NCBI RefSeq assembly: GCF_022539665.2
Contig: NC_081331.1
Location: 2,576,501 to 2,640,500, forward strand
Length of the DNA: 64,000 nucleotides
Source: Daphnia carinata
Taxonomy: Eukaryota; Arthropoda; Branchiopoda; Diplostraca; Daphniidae
Direction of reading: 5' to 3'
Part shown: positions 60,701 to 64,000 of the stretch, piece after piece
Layout of the letters: each line of letters opens with the position of its first letter
Position numbering within the stretch: the stretch's first letter is position 1
The notes under the pieces: model-generated
The model's input: only the letters and a program-made list of their open reading frames with translations
The model's database searches: none
Told to the model about the DNA's origin: nothing
Program-made: the position numbers and the translations under genes

Positions 60701-61985
60701 TCTCGAGCGGCTGCTTGAGGGCCGTGATGTCGCGGAAAGTGCACAAGAAGAGGACGACGACATCGCGCTCGTTTTTAATGGGCGCTATCTGCAACAGCAG
60801 CCACAGCGGCGAACCTGCGTATCCCCGCTAACGACCAATTATGCAGTACAATCGCAACACAACATACAAATAAGGGAAGGAGGAGGGAATTTAATCTACA
60901 AGGAGAATACGTTATAAAAAAAAAATAAGACTTTCACCCGGATTCTATGGTAGAGACATTGTATGTTTTTTTGTTTAAAAAAAAATGGGAATAAAAAGAG
61001 CAAAACAAAGACAGACACCCTCAGGAGAAATGATACACCATCCAATTTGGATTTCTTTCCCCATTTCTAGTTATATGTTTTGTCTGCGCTTTTTTAGTAT
61101 TTGTCTACGTATTTATATCAATGTGTTTCTCAAACAGAAACACTGTGGCATCAACCGGTGTATTCCGTAGCGGCCAAAAATAGAAACCATTTCCCCCGTC
61201 CCTCAAAAAGAGGTTTAAAAAAAAAAGTTTACAAAGAAACCCCTTCGGGATGAACAATGTCGGGATAAAAAGGAAAGAAATGTTTAATATTTAAACGAAG
61301 GAAGAAAAAGAAAATCATACGGTTCTTTTTGTAGAGCAGGATCTCGAACTGGTCTTGAGTGTACTGCTCCAGGCACTCGTCCACCCGCTGGATCGTTTCC
61401 TTGTCCGTCATTTCGCCGCACATGAACGAACACCGGCACGATTTCTGCATCACCTGTATTTCATATAGACATTTGTACAATAGACGGAAAGGAAAACATT
61501 GATCCATCATCGATCCAACCAGAGAGCACATACAAAAATCATTAGCATTTACTGATGTGCTTCATCTCCATCGGGTTGTACACCCCAAGTAGCCTAGACA
61601 TACTACCGGGTATATCGGAGCCCCTCTCTTATTATTTGTTAGGCTTCTTCGATAATCGATAACATGTATCTTAACTCCCCCAATTCTCTCTGTAACTCGC
61701 GTTTTCTTTCTTTATCTAAACGTACGGTGCTGATGTATATATCTTTGCAATCTATTGTGGAGCATAAAAACAATTGAATAGCAAACGTTCTAGTTGAGAG
61801 AGAATTTGGTATAGATAGATCGGATGTTTAGATTATTTTTTGACAAGTTGTAATGAAAACACAATTTTTTTTGTGCGTTTTTACTTCTGCCCGGTTGTAG
61901 CCGGAGATCTTGCAGAAGGATTCGTTGCAGTAGACGATCGGATAGTCGACGATTTGAGCGTTTGCCAGGAGGAAACTGCTGTCGG
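47481..61985 (-). CDS. eag: Ether-a-go-go voltage-gated potassium channel (KCNH1/EAG), 5' partial
   Basis: Ten coding exons in transcript order: 61985..61885, 61453..61321, 60814..60686, 60184..60051, 58645..58250, 55089..54666, 53323..53124, 51982..51730, 49909..49713, 48743..47481. About 1,075 residues are visible with all phases consistent. The first coding exon(s) encoding the PAS cap lie beyond 64000. Order: PAS domain ([34 protein letters not shown]), linker [17 protein letters not shown]1 onward ([17 protein letters not shown]), S4 ([20 protein letters not shown]), pore with selectivity filter TSVGFGN, S6/C-linker, cyclic-nucleotide-binding homology domain ([22 protein letters not shown]), then [20 protein letters not shown] and a long variable tail. 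From S1 to the binding domain it is nearly identical to fly Eag. The tail holds a predicted tetramerising helix ([20 protein letters not shown]). It conducts voltage-gated, calmodulin-sensitive K+ current in neurons and muscle of other animals. Confidence 0.96.
50258..50280. repeat. (TA)n-rich simple sequence in an eag intron
   Basis: TATATATATATA with ACATATACA flank; intronic, no coding role. Confidence 0.7.
51097..51120. repeat. (TC)n microsatellite in an eag intron
   Basis: Twelve TC dinucleotides between the exons at 51730 and 49909. Confidence 0.9.
55090..58249 (-). other. Largest visible eag intron (3.2 kb)
   Basis: Lies between the S1-S3 exon and the S4-pore exon. Contains simple repeats, a G-run at 57157-57166 and many T tracts. 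No internal exon was found; several long open frames here are chance. Confidence 0.6.
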
Positions 61986-64000
61986 CTGAGTAAACGTCAA
62001 TCCATTGACAAGCACACGAAGTTTGGAATCAATCAAAAAGGGGAAGAGCAAGTAAACATGTAAAAAAAAAATAGGCAAAAATTAAAAATATGATTCACTG
62101 CATGATTATTTTTTGAGGCTGCACGATGTTGCGTAAGAAGGAACAAAAGCCAATAGCCGTGAATTTTAATTGGAACCTTTTTTTTATATATACTAAGCCC
62201 GTTACGTAACGCGCATAATGGGCGCGTTTCATTGAAGAAAGCTGATTAGAAAAGATAAGTTTGCTCTTGTACTACAAAATAGCTTCTCTATTTGAATCAA
62301 ATACTATTCACGACCTTTGTGAACGTCTCGAAGATAACTCCACTGCAACACTTACTCACGCGTTCGTTTATCCATAACTTTAGTAAAAGAGGCCTGTTAT
62401 ATAAAACACTGGAGACATCATCGATTGGTCTCATTCTCATACAATGACGCAATCTAAGCCACTTATTCTAGACATTCTTCCCATTACAAGGAGATCGTCA
62501 GTAAGATCTACACATCTAATCACATTGACGCTCTATGATTCAATCTACGTTGAGCTACTCCAACGAGTATCAAGTTCTCATTATAGAACACATTGGAGAT
62601 CCGTCACTTTGATATGCCCTCACATAAGATTGCGAAAGCCAAAAGGCCATCCGATGTCTCCCTTTCTTTTTTTTTGTTCTTTTAAAACACAAACACGGTT
62701 GCTAGGCAACGTGGCGACGAAAAGGATCACACTTTTTGTTTTCTAGCTCCTTTTTTTTATTATTACAGCAGCAACAAAAACAACAGGCTACCATTGCTAT
62801 CTATTTATAAGGACAGGCGTCCGTTGATTTTTCTTTCGAGCTGTTGCTGGCCGGCGTTGCCCGACACGGTGGAGGACGTTTTGATTATTAAGTCTAGCGC
62901 TGTTGCTTGCAAAAGTGACAAAATTCACACATCAGTGAGTCAACCTCTCTTGGGTGTAAACGCGCCGATGTTCCAGCTGTCTTTCTGCCCGTTGCAGCGT
63001 GTCAGTCGGACTGACGGACACGAAACAACAAAAAAAAAAAAACAACAAGAAAATTGCATCATGATCATCAAAAGTGATGTAGATTAACCGGATCTGTTTC
63101 TATTTGTTCAAGTCCAAATTCAGAGTGTCTGCTTTCTGTTCTTCTGAAATTGATCAACCGGTTGGAAAACAACGTTAGACGTTCTTTTTTTCAACGCGTT
63201 GACTTGAAACAATTTACTTCAATTGTTGTAACAGCATCACGTAGCGAAAAAGTGTGGCTGTTTATACACTCGATTGTATTTCCCCCTTTTCCTTTGTTGC
63301 GTTTTTCTCGGAACTGAGAATCCGACCTTTAAAATATTCAGAGAGGAAGAACATGTCAGAATTGTTGAGAATGACTGGCGGGATCGCCTGTAGGATTGAC
63401 GGAGCTTTCCTTCCCCTGATTTAAAAAGCCAGGGATCGTTCCATCAGGAAAGCGGTGGGCTGAATCTATCTATACCGCACACATTCCCAGTCTTTGGTAC
63501 TTTCACCCTCTCGTGCTAATCTCGACATTAAAATCGAGTGCGTGTGTTGCACAGTGGCCCGAAAATGAGGAAATGTCTCTCTCGTGACTTGTTGTTCCAC
63601 CATTTTTTTTTTGTTTTTTGCTTACTTATTTTCCAAACTCGCAATCTTGATTCGATTTTCACTCTTCATCCATCACTTTCCCTTGCTATCTCTTTGCACG
63701 AGAAGCAATGTCTCTGCTTTGCATTTTTGTTTTCATCCCCGCACATTCGTTTTGTTCCGATCCAGCCGTAAATTCTTTGCAGTGCCGAGAAACAACAGGG
63801 GTTATCCAGAAGGAAGAAGATTGAATGATTGAATGACACCGAGGATGGATTTGACAGGATCCAGACGCTCGCATTTCCCCCGTTAAACGAAAAAAAAAGA
63901 GGGGGAAGAGGAAATAGAAAATATCCCTTCCATTACGAAGCATATTGAGTCAAACTTATGAGAGCTTCACCTTAAAAGCTTTAAAGAGAGAAAATCCATC
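61986..64000 (-). other. Right edge: 5' eag intron sequence
   Basis: The exon encoding the family's start (a segment like GLVAPQNTFLENI) was searched for on the minus strand and not found, so this is intronic. No other gene is supported. Confidence 0.5.

Noticed and set aside
60815-60827. Alternative acceptor 13 bases upstream of the eag exon 60686..60814
   Set aside because: Adding 13 bases shifts the frame and breaks the KKNRSPLW join expected for the family.

Overview
The window reads as nuclear DNA of an arthropod, most likely a branchiopod crustacean close to Daphnia. Introns in the housekeeping genes are mostly 50-100 bp with GT-AG ends, intergenic DNA is AT-rich, and proteins such as EAG, the Prop1-type homeodomain and calcineurin B look closest to arthropod relatives. 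No bacterial, phage, CRISPR, rRNA or convincing tRNA feature was seen. Exon borders were worked out by eye from splice sites, reading phase and recalled family sequence, without transcript data.

Layout. 1-9.6 kb: a cluster of lineage-type secreted proteins, all + strand. It holds a very large Pro/Gln-rich repeat protein cut by the left edge, an orphan terminal exon at 5880, and a small membrane/secreted protein at 8506. All three end in an exon carrying a cysteine pair, entered through a phase-2 intron. 9.6-13.1 kb: a hairpin and a dispersed repeat family built around a near-perfect 20-bp palindrome, with relatives at 26.0-26.7 kb. 13.1-25 kb: a compact block of conserved genes: calcineurin B (-), BTBD9 (-), a C9orf85-type zinc-ribbon protein (+), a Speedy/RINGO CDK activator (-), the ERAD ligase SYVN1/HRD1 (+) and mitochondrial ribosomal protein L49 (-). 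BTBD9/C9orf85 and Speedy/SYVN1 are divergent pairs; C9orf85/Speedy and SYVN1/MRPL49 converge. 27.7-32.5 kb: a Prop1-type paired-like homeobox gene (-) with long introns, followed by about 8.4 kb without a recognisable gene, as often seen around developmental regulators. 41-42.3 kb: MCFD2 (+), with two alternative terminal exons that each encode the second EF-hand. 47.5-64 kb: the ether-a-go-go potassium channel gene (-), ten coding exons visible, with its first coding exon(s) beyond the right edge.

Functional links are modest. SYVN1 (ER quality control) and MCFD2 (ER-to-Golgi cargo export) both act in the secretory pathway. Calcineurin B and MCFD2 are calcium sensors, and EAG is a calcium-regulated channel in other animals. 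Nothing indicates co-regulation beyond shared promoter intervals. The least explained items are the cysteine-pair protein cluster, the palindrome-bearing repeats, the hairpin downstream of the small secreted gene, and the duplicated MCFD2 last exon.
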